A stretch of DNA of 64,000 bases from CAILZL01 sp963748005 (GCA_963748005.1 CAVVHH010000002.1:1550001-1614000), one strand, 5' to 3'. Positions 17,346-25,193 are shown, numbered from the stretch's first letter. The notes: generated from the letters alone by a model not told the origin. Made by a program: numbers and translations.

Positions 17346-17735
17346 ATGGGTGCTATATCGGGCATGAGGAACTTGAAGGCACTGGCAACTGCACTTGATG
17401 CCGGAATACTGTCGCCGGAACAACTTGCGTTTGTGGCGAAAGCACTACGCGATATATCTGAAGGAGTGGACCCAAAACTTGCTCTTGGGATCAACGCCAA
17501 ACGCGGTGAGAAGACAGGGAAGAAAGCTCAGAATGTTAAATTCAGACAAGCTGCCGCAATGAGCTATGTCGCCGCCGCACGGGCAGCGCCGGAAACGGAA
17601 AACCCTGAAGACTGCGGACTGGGGCTCACACGTGAGAAGGCATGCGCACGCGCAGACGAAGCCTTTGGACTTAAGGAAGGAGCGTCACTCGATTGCTGGA
17701 AGGATAATAAGCACCTTCGGAAACGGGACTTCTAG
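17346..17735 (+). CDS. Unknown 129-residue element protein
   Basis: I do not recognise this protein. GAGGATGA stands 6-10 nt before the ATG, a good ribosome-binding site. The N-terminal half is helical (LKALATALDAGILSPEQLAF), the middle is basic (NAKRGEKTGKKAQNVK) and the C-terminal third has two cysteines. It lies 83 nt after the integrase on the same strand. Similar small genes often sit between integrase and AlpA in such elements, but no function can be given. Confidence 0.65.
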   Translation: MGAISGMRNLKALATALDAGILSPEQLAFVAKALRDISEGVDPKLALGINAKRGEKTGKKAQNVKFRQAAAMSYVAAARAAPETENPEDCGLGLTREKACARADEAFGLKEGASLDCWKDNKHLRKRDF

Positions 17736-17821
17736 GGGGTCGTAATCGCGATTTCAGCCCTTCGACATTGAAGGGCACTGTGTACTTCAATGGCTCCATC
17801 GACACCCTTGGAGCCCAACTC

Positions 17822-18016
17822 ATGACCACTGTCCGCACTGAACTCAAAGGCCTACTGCGTCTGCCGCAGGTTCTTCAGCTTTACCCAATATCAAAATCCG
17901 CTTGGTGGCAAGGCTGCAAGGACGGCCGCTTTCCGAAAGGCATCAAGCTCGGTCAGCGTTGCACTGCATGGCGTGCCGCAGACATCCAGAAGCTGATTGA
18001 GGAGGCGGGAAAGTGA
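17822..18016 (+). CDS. AlpA-family DNA-binding regulator (excisionase-like)
   Basis: Small winged-helix or MerR-like protein of the AlpA type, which in related elements activates the integrase or helps excision. The 64-residue product (MTTVRTELKGLLRLPQVLQL) has the signature KSAWWQGCKDGRFPKGIKLG and the ending CTAWRAADIQKLIEEAGK. GGAG lies 9 nt before the ATG at 17822; an upstream TTG at 17768 in frame is less likely. Its stop codon overlaps the next gene's GTG start. Confidence 0.85.
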   Translation: MTTVRTELKGLLRLPQVLQLYPISKSAWWQGCKDGRFPKGIKLGQRCTAWRAADIQKLIEEAGK

Positions 18017-18519
18017 CCACTGCCAAAGGTCCTGTGCACACCGCATATGTACACGGAGTCGAAGAGCGGCGTGCAAGTCCTCTGCCGAGCGGAAAGTACA
18101 AGCTTGATCAAAGGACAGCTCCAATACATTCGTGGAGAGAGGAACTCACAAGAATTGTTCGGCTGCGACCGACTGGCGTCGCGTCGTGCTCCGGCGGCCT
18201 TCTGCACAGCACGTCTGCAGACGCAACGATATGGGTGCGACAAATACCAGTATTTCTTGGCCAGATTCTTGGCAAGGACATCGTGCCCGCAGCTCTGGCA
18301 CTCACCGGTGATGGATTAGGCGAAAAAGAAGCACGGAAACTACATGAATGGGCGACGGCAGAAGCCAAACGAATGGTGGAACGTGCCGAAGAAGTCCGCT
18401 ATGGAATTCCAACAACTCGTCGCGCTTTGCAAGAGTACTTGAGCAATGGGTCCAGCCCTCTGCACGAGTTACTTGATGACGTAATCGCAGTAGCCAAAAC
18501 CATCCGGTCGCACGTATGA
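18013..18519 (+). CDS. Unknown 168-residue element protein
   Basis: Not recognised. It starts at a GTG (18013) that overlaps the AlpA gene stop (GTGA), preceded by the strong ribosome-binding site GGAGGCGGGAAA, and ends overlapping the next gene by ATGA. This double overlap shows a single translationally coupled unit AlpA-unknown-replication protein. The C-terminal half is helical and charged (EKEARKLHEWATAEAKRMVE). A role in replication control is possible from position only. Confidence 0.75.
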   Translation: MTTAKGPVHTAYVHGVEERRASPLPSGKYKLDQRTAPIHSWREELTRIVRLRPTGVASCSGGLLHSTSADATIWVRQIPVFLGQILGKDIVPAALALTGDGLGEKEARKLHEWATAEAKRMVERAEEVRYGIPTTRRALQEYLSNGSSPLHELLDDVIAVAKTIRSHV

Positions 18520-20423
18520 AGTTGGCCATTGCTCTTGGAACTCCTTACTCAGATGTTGAACCTCACAGTCCCAGCTGGGACACGCTATGTCGCAATTTGT
18601 CTCAGGCGCATACGGGCTCGAAGGATGGACGCGGCTGGATGCCCGCCGACATCGACGCAGGCCAACGTAAAGGGGATCGGGTACGCAGCATAAGTGTCTT
18701 AGTGCTCGACATTGAGGCACGCTGCACCACCGGCGCAGATGACCAAAAGCAGCCGGTTGGACCAGAGCCGCCGAGTGTCGATGCTATGGTTGAGCGTCTG
18801 GGGCAGTCTGGATATTCAAGCCATCTGCATACCACTCACGGCCACACTCCTGAGCACCCCCGCTATCGCTTGGTATTTGAAATCAGCAGACAGCTGTTAC
18901 CAAATGAGCTCCGGAACTTTGGTGAAGCGGTCGCAATGCGGTTGGGTCTGAGTGATTGCTATGACCGGGGCGCATTGGAGCCAGCACGCTTGTACTACCT
19001 GCCGCGGTGTCCAGTAGAGCGAATAGGATTGTTCAGGGCGGTGACGGTGGTTGGCGCACCGATTGATGTGGACTCAGTCTTGGTAAACGCCCGGAACGTT
19101 TTAGCTCAGTCACAAGCCCCTATTGGCCCTTGCCCCACCACCGCCAACATTCTGAAGTTTCCGCAGCCTGAAACCCCGGAAGCCATCTCAAAAGTAATCA
19201 GTCAACTTACATACATTGACGCCAACTGTGACTATGAAAAGTGGCGCAATGTAATTTGGTCTGTACTGTCCACCCGCTGGTGCTGTGCCGAAAACTTGGC
19301 GCGGCAGTGGAGCATGACCGCGCCCCAGAGATTTAGCGAGTCAGCATTCCGCACGTTGGTGGATAGCTTCGATCCTGCAAAGCAAAGTTTCTCACTGGGA
19401 ACAGTAGTTCAGTGCGCCCGTGATGGTGGCTGGAAACCGGAAGCAACAGCCCGATTCAAGTTCCTGACAGCACGCGAGCTGGACGTACTGCCCGAATTAA
19501 CGTGGGTCGTCAAAGGGCTGCTACCTGCACAAGGACTTGCAGCGATCTATGGCCCATCTGGTAGCGGCAAGAGCTTTTTGGCGTTGGATTTGATGGCGAG
19601 CATAGTGCTGGGTCAACCGTTCTACGGTCGCAAGGTCAGTCAGCGCCCAGTGGTGTACTGCGCATTGGAAGGCAGGGGCGGCATAAAGAATCGACTGGCT
19701 GCATGGCGACAACACCATGGTCAGGAGCTGCCCGATTCGTTCAGGGCGCTGTCTGAGAATTGGTCATTACTCAATCAAGGCGATGTCCGCAGCCTCGCCG
19801 ACGCGGTGAACGCTGCTGGCCTGAGTGGCGGCGTACTGGTCATCGATACGCTCAACCAAGCGGCTCCAGGCATGGATGAAAATTCCAGCCAAGACATGAG
19901 CAACGCTATTCACAATGCCATGCTTGTCCAACAAATGACCGGCGGTCTGATAGTTCTGGTCCACCACACTGGCAAAGACTTAAGCCGGGGTATGCGCGGT
20001 CACTCATCACTACACGCTGCGCTTGACGCTGCCATCTGTGTGACAAACGCTGAGGCTGGTCGGCATTGGGAACTCGCCAAAAGCAAGGACTCCGATGACG
20101 GGTCACAGCACCAGTTCCAGCTCAAGCAGATTGAGCTGGGGCGCGATTCAGATGGTGACCCCGTTACCTCATGTGTTGCCGTGCCCGATCTGTTCAGAGC
20201 GGTGACGCCAGCAAGGCCAAAAGGCAAGAATCAGAAGTTGGTGCTGGCAGCGTTGCAGCAAAAAGCGGTTGCTGGCCGCATAGGCAAAGAACAAGCGTTC
20301 CAGATCGCGACTGAGGCCCTTCCGGTGTCGAAGAACCAAAAGGCACGCGTACAGGAATCCATTGAAGGGCTCATTGCCAACGGCAACCTGATCCCGGACG
20401 GCGGCACCTTTAGATTTTTGTGA
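18516..20423 (+). CDS. Primase/RepA-like replicative helicase fusion of the element
   Basis: Likely drives autonomous replication of the element. The 635-residue protein has an N-terminal part with VLDIEA and SSHLHTTHGHTPEHPRYRLVF (residues about 65-130), which resembles the active-site region of small prim-pol-like primases; a PriCT-2-like segment (about 225-290); and a RepA/AAA_25 ATPase domain with P-loop GPSGSGKS at 346-353, Walker B VLVIDTLNQ and VLVHHTGKD. The end is a small winged-helix-like region. Coupled by ATGA to the upstream gene. Confidence 0.85.
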   Translation: MKLAIALGTPYSDVEPHSPSWDTLCRNLSQAHTGSKDGRGWMPADIDAGQRKGDRVRSISVLVLDIEARCTTGADDQKQPVGPEPPSVDAMVERLGQSGYSSHLHTTHGHTPEHPRYRLVFEISRQLLPNELRNFGEAVAMRLGLSDCYDRGALEPARLYYLPRCPVERIGLFRAVTVVGAPIDVDSVLVNARNVLAQSQAPIGPCPTTANILKFPQPETPEAISKVISQLTYIDANCDYEKWRNVIWSVLSTRWCCAENLARQWSMTAPQRFSESAFRTLVDSFDPAKQSFSLGTVVQCARDGGWKPEATARFKFLTARELDVLPELTWVVKGLLPAQGLAAIYGPSGSGKSFLALDLMASIVLGQPFYGRKVSQRPVVYCALEGRGGIKNRLAAWRQHHGQELPDSFRALSENWSLLNQGDVRSLADAVNAAGLSGGVLVIDTLNQAAPGMDENSSQDMSNAIHNAMLVQQMTGGLIVLVHHTGKDLSRGMRGHSSLHAALDAAICVTNAEAGRHWELAKSKDSDDGSQHQFQLKQIELGRDSDGDPVTSCVAVPDLFRAVTPARPKGKNQKLVLAALQQKAVAGRIGKEQAFQIATEALPVSKNQKARVQESIEGLIANGNLIPDGGTFRFL

Positions 20424-20456
20424 GTTTCTTTTTTCTCACTACTGGCCATTCCCGTT

Positions 20457-20676
20457 CCGTTATCTCTTATAGAGATAACGGGAACTCCGGGAATTATGGT
20501 TTTTTCCCGTTTTGCAAAACGGGAGCAATTCGGGAAGCCGGGAAGCCTGAGATGTTCTCTCACAAAACAGCGGAATTCATGCGTTTTCGTTAGGGTCGGT
20601 TCGTTAGGATTCCCGTTTTGTGCCCGGATTGTAATTCCCACACCCTGCAAAACTTCCCGTTTCGCAAAACGGGAAG
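20457..20676. repeat. Hairpin and iteron-like palindromes after the replication gene
   Basis: An 11-bp hairpin (CCGTTATCTCT, loop TAT) at 20457-20481 is followed by the perfect 20-bp palindrome TCCCGTTTTGCAAAACGGGA at 20505-20524 and a 24-bp near-palindrome of the same motif at 20653-20676. Half copies (TTCCCGTTTTG) occur near 20611 and GGGAAGCCGGGAAGCC near 20535. The cluster directly follows a replicative helicase gene, so it may be the element's replication origin or a control site. Confidence 0.6.
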
Positions 20677-20735
20677 CCTCATTCAAACAGCTGCATGGAC
20701 TCCAGCGAAAAATGATTCAGACAAGGCCAATTTCC

Positions 20736-21104
20736 ATGAACGACACTCTTTTCACCATCGGTACCAGTTCCGTACTTTGCCCAACGTCACCAGCCGTCAG
20801 CGTGTTTGGCAATAGGTGGTGCGCTCAATGCGCTGCAAAATCCAAACGGAGTGGCCAGCGATGCCGGAACCCGGTGGTGAAGGGTAAGCGGACCTGTCGG
20901 ATGCATGGTGGTAAGTCCACCGGGCCAAGAACCTCACAAGGCCGAAAACGATGTGCCGATGCCAAGACGGTGCATGGTAAGGAAACCCGTCAGCGCCGAG
21001 CGGAACGCAGAGTAGGTTTGTTCAGGCTTCGCGAACTTGAAGAACAGGCCCGTCAGCTTGGCGTGATTACTGGCCCACGCACACCGGGACGGAGGTCCGG
21101 GTAA
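20736..21104 (+). CDS. HGGxSTG-motif small protein
   Basis: The product carries the motif RMHGGKSTGPRTSQGRKR (residues about 56-73) preceded by CAQCAAKSKRSGQRCRNPVVKGKRTCR, a cysteine-rich basic segment; proteins with this pattern are common in prophages and islands, without a known biochemical role. I use the ATG at 20736 (122 residues). The frame is open back to 20496, but that part would be the translated palindromes (SRFAKRE appearing twice), which argues against it. Confidence 0.7.
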   Translation: MNDTLFTIGTSSVLCPTSPAVSVFGNRWCAQCAAKSKRSGQRCRNPVVKGKRTCRMHGGKSTGPRTSQGRKRCADAKTVHGKETRQRRAERRVGLFRLRELEEQARQLGVITGPRTPGRRSG

Positions 21105-21188
21105 ATAGAACGCGTTGAACTTAGATATTTAATATCAGACAGACGCCCTTATCACCCGTACTCTGAAAGCAAGCACCCAGCGGATAGC

Positions 21189-22067
21189 TCAATTGCAACC
21201 GATGGTAGCCATAACGGTCTGCGCATCCTTAATGAATTGGTCTGACAATTCACGCGTGATCTTCTTGCCGCGCTGTGCGCGTACTTCATTCTCGAAGCCG
21301 GTTAAAATCGCGCACGTAGCGCCGGTATCTCCAGCCTTGTAGGAGGCCTGCGCCTGAGTGATTTTGGAATACAGACTCTTGCCCGGGCCAACTCCCCTAA
21401 CGTCTTCAAGGAGTTCTTGAAGGTATTTACCTGGATCTGGGACCGACACCACTGGGCCCGCCGACGCGTCTGTGATGTAAAAACCGATCGAGGCACCACG
21501 GGCTGCCACGTAGTCGACAAAGGTAATTTGCCCGACACCTTGCTGGCTAGTTGCCGGCGCGGAAAAGTGGAAGCTCGCCGAGCCCGCATCGTTGCCATCT
21601 AGCAAGAACGGCGTGCCGCCATAATTTGTTAGCCCGAATAGGATTTCACCGGTGAAATTCCCCCCCGGCAGAGCTGTTGACCCGTACACATTTTGCGATT
21701 GCAGTGAAAAAAACGTGCTCACAGGCCCCATGCTTGTGTGCAGAGCTGAAGTGCCGGTGCCCTCCATAGCATATGTGATGCCGCCTACCGTAACGGAGAT
21801 CGATAATGGGGTAGTAGGAAAATTCTCGATAAAATCGCTGCAACAAGTCCCTGAACCGCCAGACACTAGCGGAAGTGCCTGTGAGTCATAACTGAAAGTC
21901 CCAATGATTGGGAGCCCAAGGAATGCGTTTAGCCCAGAGACGTTGTCGGGGTCACTTACCGTGTACACCGTGCCTGAGAACGTACCTTCAATGATGGTTG
22001 CATATACGGGCGGCATAATGACCAAGCCCAACGCCACAACCGTCAGAACCTTGCTCTTCAAGCTCAT
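21189..22067 (-). CDS. Secreted protein with FIMAH-like C-terminal domain
   Basis: 292 residues with a Sec signal peptide (LTVVALGLVIMPPVYA, cleavage after YA). The body (IIEGTFSGTVYTVSDPDNVSG onward) is Gly/Ser/Thr-rich and resembles the N-terminal halves of PEP-CTERM-type proteins, but there is no PEP-CTERM anchor. Instead the end (GKSLYSKITQAQASYK, then CAILTGFENEVRAQRGKKI and a final IGCN) looks like the FIMAH domain seen at the C-terminus of some extracellular proteins. Cargo of the element, reading against the replication genes. Function unknown. Confidence 0.7.
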   Translation of the reverse strand: MSLKSKVLTVVALGLVIMPPVYATIIEGTFSGTVYTVSDPDNVSGLNAFLGLPIIGTFSYDSQALPLVSGGSGTCCSDFIENFPTTPLSISVTVGGITYAMEGTGTSALHTSMGPVSTFFSLQSQNVYGSTALPGGNFTGEILFGLTNYGGTPFLLDGNDAGSASFHFSAPATSQQGVGQITFVDYVAARGASIGFYITDASAGPVVSVPDPGKYLQELLEDVRGVGPGKSLYSKITQAQASYKAGDTGATCAILTGFENEVRAQRGKKITRELSDQFIKDAQTVMATIGCN

Positions 22068-22281
22068 AACGCAAACTCCATTCTTTCAGCCCGCCGAATG
22101 AATTTCGCCAGCTTGACGTAGGATAGGCCTTAACAACAAGGTTGGTTCACGGCAGATTACATAACCGCAGCTGAGAAGACACTACCGCCCGGCCGACGCA
22201 CACGGTGACGGGCACCCGGGTGAAACAGCGAGAATTTGAATTTGGTGCAACCCGCCCTCACGATTGATGTGCTGCTGCAGT

Positions 22282-22506
22282 CTAAGTCTCAGCGTCCTTG
22301 AAGACTTCCCAAAGTTTGGTCCGCAGCCCCAAACAGACTTTTTCCAGAGTCCGAATAGTCAAATTGCTTTCACCACGTTCGAGAGCGCTGTAATAGGTGC
22401 GGTGCATACCTATCCTGTCGGCGAAGGCTTCCTGGCTAACGCCCAATGATTCACGCCGCTTTCGCAGCGCGTCTCCGATGCGTTCAACCATGGTGCGGCT
22501 TTTCAT
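22282..22506 (-). CDS. XRE-family transcriptional regulator
   Basis: Small helix-turn-helix repressor of the XRE/Cro type, 74 residues. IGDALRKRRESLGVSQEAFA and DRIGMHRTYYSALERGESNL form the canonical five-helix fold, and the protein ends soon after (LGLRTKLWEVFKDAET). It is divergent from the lipoprotein gene at 22598 across a 91-bp AT-rich gap, so it may control its own and that gene's expression. Confidence 0.9.
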   Translation of the reverse strand: MKSRTMVERIGDALRKRRESLGVSQEAFADRIGMHRTYYSALERGESNLTIRTLEKVCLGLRTKLWEVFKDAET

Positions 22507-22597
22507 GCCGCAACCCTAGATTCTCTCCTGTTGCAACTCTACAGACATAAACATAGACTAGTTATATATAGCGGAACAAAAAGCAGGCTACGGAGTT

Positions 22598-23236
22598 ATG
22601 CAAATGCGGCCAAACTCAAGCGTGAGCATGTTTATATTGATGGGCTTGTTGTCGTTGGCTGCTTGCGGCGGTGGTGGCGGTAGCGATGGGTCCAGTGTTA
22701 GTCAGAATCAACAACCGACTGCGCCTGCTACGCTGACTCTTTACACCAATTTTTCCCTACCTGAACTCCTCACATCGTCCACTAGTTCAAGCCCATTTGG
22801 GGTCGTGCAATCGAGTGGGACAAATTCGAGTCAGATTCTCTATACCGCACAAAAGTACAATCAGTCGACGCAAACATACACTGCGTATTCTCTACGAGTG
22901 GATGGAAGTTTCAGTATTCCTGCTTCTAGTCTTCAAGCGTCAAATGTTTCAGGGACTACAGGAACCGTCTCTGGCTTTAGTCAAACAATAGGAAATGTAA
23001 CGGTTGTTTCGGTGACTGGGCTCCGGCTTGATGCGAGTACATTCACAAACCTAAATGCGGCAGGAGATTGGCGCGGTTTATGGCGTTTGGTGGGAAACAA
23101 TTCTTCTGGTATCCAAGGCGTCTCTGGCGCATTGGGCTCAGTAAGTATTTTTTGTGGAGCTAACCAGACTGGAGTCGCTGTCGGACTCATGACTCAGTCA
23201 AGCACATCACTAGTGTCATTTCTGACCACCTGTTGA
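22598..23236 (+). CDS. Predicted lipoprotein of unknown function
   Basis: 212 residues with a lipoprotein signal (MFILMGLLSLAAC) and a glycine run right after the lipidated cysteine (CGGGGGSDGSS), a frequent linker. The mature part is Ser/Thr-rich and beta-like with two cysteines near the end (FCGANQ and a terminal Cys) that could pair. Codon use is more AT-rich than the chromosome, which fits acquired cargo. I do not recognise the family. Confidence 0.7.
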   Translation: MQMRPNSSVSMFILMGLLSLAACGGGGGSDGSSVSQNQQPTAPATLTLYTNFSLPELLTSSTSSSPFGVVQSSGTNSSQILYTAQKYNQSTQTYTAYSLRVDGSFSIPASSLQASNVSGTTGTVSGFSQTIGNVTVVSVTGLRLDASTFTNLNAAGDWRGLWRLVGNNSSGIQGVSGALGSVSIFCGANQTGVAVGLMTQSSTSLVSFLTTC

Positions 23237-23408
23237 GCGTCGCTTGCTAATAAACTTTGCGGGTATTCGCCCGCTAGTACTCAGTTAATTGAACACTAGT
23301 AACAAAATAATGGTTCAAATTAATTGATAAGAATATTGTGGTCAGTGTTGATGCTTGTTGCTATGTGCGAAGTTTGCTAGTGAGCCGCGCAAGGAAATAG
23401 GTCAGAAC

Positions 23409-24008
23409 ATGACGGTAGATCTATTCAAGATATACAGGGCGATTGGGCAACGAGTTCGAAGTCATCCTCACAATAAGGACCATAAGGACATGTTTGCCTT
23501 GATGGAGAGCATTGTGAAAAGAAGGCTCGGAAGAAGTGAAGCGCTTGAAGCGGCCAAAAAGTTTGCGGATATCGAAAGTAAGACGTTTATTGGCGTGAGA
23601 AAGCATTACCACCATATCCTCGTCAATGCACTCTCATCCGGTGATTATAAAATTAATGTGCCATTCTCAGTACGACACCTATGGAACGAGTCGGCAGATA
23701 GCACCGGGAATATCTACGTTGCCACTGCAACCACTCGACCAAATCAAATTAAGATCGGAGCCACCGGTAATGATGTGCGAGAGCGGTTAAACAAGTATGA
23801 GAGTAAATATGGTTACTCGGTAACCATATTCTGGGAGCGAAAGGTGTTGGCTCCATTTAAGCTAGAAAACAGGATTGCAACACTGCTGCGCCATTTGCGC
23901 GTTTCAGGTCTTAGCCACGGAGATTCCATTGAGTGGTATTTCATAAGCGCCGAGGAAGCCAAATCCATAATTATGAAGGAGGTGAAAAAATTGACTCGGA
24001 ATCGTTAG
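23409..24008 (+). CDS. T5orf172-type GIY-YIG nuclease-family protein
   Basis: 199 residues from the ATG at 23409 (MTVDLFKIYRAIGQRV), preceded by AGG with 7-nt spacing. The C-terminal half has NIYVATATTRPNQIKIGATG and RERLNKYESKYG, then a helix with LENRIATLLRHLR: the T5orf172/MUG113 branch of the GIY-YIG superfamily. The first-strand motif is degenerate (YVAT then KIGAT). The helical N-terminal part is unfamiliar. Strongly AT-rich compared with its surroundings. Roles from DNA cleavage to DNA binding are possible. Confidence 0.7.
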   Translation: MTVDLFKIYRAIGQRVRSHPHNKDHKDMFALMESIVKRRLGRSEALEAAKKFADIESKTFIGVRKHYHHILVNALSSGDYKINVPFSVRHLWNESADSTGNIYVATATTRPNQIKIGATGNDVRERLNKYESKYGYSVTIFWERKVLAPFKLENRIATLLRHLRVSGLSHGDSIEWYFISAEEAKSIIMKEVKKLTRNR

Positions 24009-24040
24009 TACCGACGATTTCACCCGCGTCGGATTTGGAA

Positions 24041-24127
24041 ATGTCGCCCAACGCTACGTACAGTTACATGCTGGGTGGACGACCAATGACCTGCACAACG
24101 ACAGGAACGATAATTACTTGCCTCTGA
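24041..24127 (+). CDS. Possible 28-residue small ORF
   Basis: ATG at 24041 with GGATTTGGAA upstream gives MSPNATYSYMLGGRPMTC and ends TTTGTIITCL. It lies 32 nt after the GIY-YIG gene. The paired cysteines and Thr-rich tail look non-random, but so short a frame could be chance. The remaining stretch 24128-24322 shows no convincing gene. Confidence 0.25.
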   Translation: MSPNATYSYMLGGRPMTCTTTGTIITCL

Positions 24128-24322
24128 ATTATTGGTTGCTGTTCTTTCAAATTCGTATTCACCCAGATGTAGGAGTCCCTTCTGGTATTGAGGGGGTGCC
24201 CCTCCCGTGGGGTCGGCGAAATCTCGATTTCGATTTTTGGTTGAAACCACCATCTCGCCAATGCCGCGACACCGATCAACGAGATCATGAAATAATCGCC
24301 TTCCGGGGTTCACACCCCACTG

Positions 24323-24344
24323 TTGTGTAGCTAGCTATGTAGCT
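24323..24344 (+). repeat. Right copy of end-specific 22-bp repeat (arm-site candidate)
   Basis: TTGTGTAGCTAG then CTATGTAGCT is the partner of 15959-15980 (19 of 22 identical). The segment is also internally palindromic (GTAGCTAGCTATGTAGCTAC). Confidence 0.6.
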
Positions 24345-24379
24345 ACAAAATTGCAGCACTACTGCAGACCGGCAAGGCT

Positions 24380-24445
24380 ATGATTTATATAAACTATATT
24401 CCTGTTTTTGAGACAGCCAACAAACAGATCCAGAACGTGGAATAA
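24380..24445 (+). CDS. 21-codon leader ORF running through attR into gmk
   Basis: ATG at 24380 (AAGG just before it) encodes MIYINYIPVFETAN followed by KQIQNVE, the last six residues being the duplicated YicC tail, and stops with TAA at 24443-24445. The gmk ATG follows after 4 nt. The original yicC presumably ended at this same TAA. The frame across the junction is exactly that of yicC. Whether it is translated is not shown; it is short and could be chance. Confidence 0.4.
   Translation: MIYINYIPVFETANKQIQNVE
24423..24444 (+). other. attR core of the integrated element
   Basis: Right copy of the 22-bp direct repeat, ending just inside the TAA that would close an uninterrupted yicC, 5 nt before the gmk start codon at 24450. 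Confidence 0.9.
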
Positions 24446-24449
24446 CTCG

Positions 24450-25076
24450 ATGTCTTCTGCCGCCACCGGGCATTTGTATGTAATCGCTGCGCCTTCGGGC
24501 GCGGGTAAAACCTCGCTGGTCAAGGCGCTGCTGGCGCAGGAGCCCAGCGCCAAATTTTCCATTTCCTATACCACCCGCAAGATGCGCCCCACCGAAGTCG
24601 ATGGCCGCGACTATCACTTCGTCACGCACCCGCAGTTCGAGGCTATGGTGGCCAACGCTGAGTTTCTGGAACACGCGCAGGTGTTCGATAACTACTACGG
24701 CACTGCGCGCGCGCAAGTGGAAAAGCTGCTGGCGCAGGGCGCGAACGTGATTCTGGAAATCGACTGGCAGGGCGCGCAGCAGATTCGTCAGGTGATGCCC
24801 GAATGTCGCAGCATTTTCATCCTGCCGCCAACGCGGGCCGAACTGGAACGGCGTCTGCGCGGCCGCGGCACGGACGATGAAGCCGTCATCCAGCGCCGGC
24901 TGCGCGATGCCGCCAGCGACATGGGCCATTGGGCGGAATTCGACTACGTGGTGGTGAATGACGACTTTGAAACGGCGCTGGCCGAGCTCAAAAGCATCGT
25001 TTGTGGTGCAGGCGACCCCCTGCGTGCCGACCGTCCGAGCCTGAAACCCGTGGTCGCCGGGCTGCTGACCAGCTGA
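24450..25076 (+). CDS. gmk: Guanylate kinase
   Basis: Essential enzyme phosphorylating GMP to GDP. From the ATG at 24450 the product is 208 residues, with P-loop APSGAGKT at 14-21, the GMP-binding SYTTRKMRPTEVDGRDYHFV (about 40-59) and EIDWQGAQQIR. It is normally coupled to yicC; the inserted element now separates it from that promoter, so expression must come from the element or a read-through. No strong Shine-Dalgarno is visible (GTGGA 9 nt upstream). Confidence 0.97.
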   Translation: MSSAATGHLYVIAAPSGAGKTSLVKALLAQEPSAKFSISYTTRKMRPTEVDGRDYHFVTHPQFEAMVANAEFLEHAQVFDNYYGTARAQVEKLLAQGANVILEIDWQGAQQIRQVMPECRSIFILPPTRAELERRLRGRGTDDEAVIQRRLRDAASDMGHWAEFDYVVVNDDFETALAELKSIVCGAGDPLRADRPSLKPVVAGLLTS

Positions 25077-25156
25077 ATTTGCCGGACTTTGCCGGCAAAA
25101 CCACTGATTCAGTGGCCGCCGGCAACAATCAGGTTCTGCCCGGGCAATTCGCCCGC

Positions 25157-25162
25157 TATAAT
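25157..25162 (+). promoter_or_regulatory. Possible rpoZ promoter (-10)
   Basis: A perfect TATAAT at 25157-25162 lies 31 nt before the rpoZ ATG; the -35 region at the right distance (TTCTGC, 25134-25139) is poor. An 8-bp hairpin (TTTGCCGG / CCGGCAAA, 25078-25099) directly after gmk has no T-run. Confidence 0.4.
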
Positions 25163-25193
25163 CCGCCTCCTTTTGAAAGACCCAGGTGCCCGC

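Larger units (their letters stand above)
15833..24444 (+). mobile_element. Integrated satellite-like genetic element in the 3' end of yicC
   Basis: The segment is bounded by a 22-bp identical direct repeat made of the yicC 3' end (15833-15854 and 24423-24444). It starts with a DUF4102-type tyrosine integrase and continues with a small unknown gene, an AlpA-type regulator, an unknown gene, a primase/helicase-like protein, palindromic repeats, then cargo: HGGxSTG protein, secreted protein, XRE regulator, lipoprotein and a GIY-YIG protein. There are no capsid, tail, terminase or conjugation genes, so it resembles a phage satellite or small integrative element. Cargo is visibly more AT-rich than the chromosome. 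Confidence 0.92.

Noticed and set aside
20496..20735. Upstream extension of the HGGxSTG protein
   Set aside because: This part would translate the palindromic repeats (SRFAKRE twice), and a family-like start exists at 20736.
24118..24330. 70-codon frame near the right end of the element
   Set aside because: No ribosome-binding site, no family features and composition unlike the neighbouring genes; likely chance.
15833..24444. tRNA gene as integration target
   Set aside because: No cloverleaf-forming sequence lies at either end; the repeated core is the yicC 3' end.
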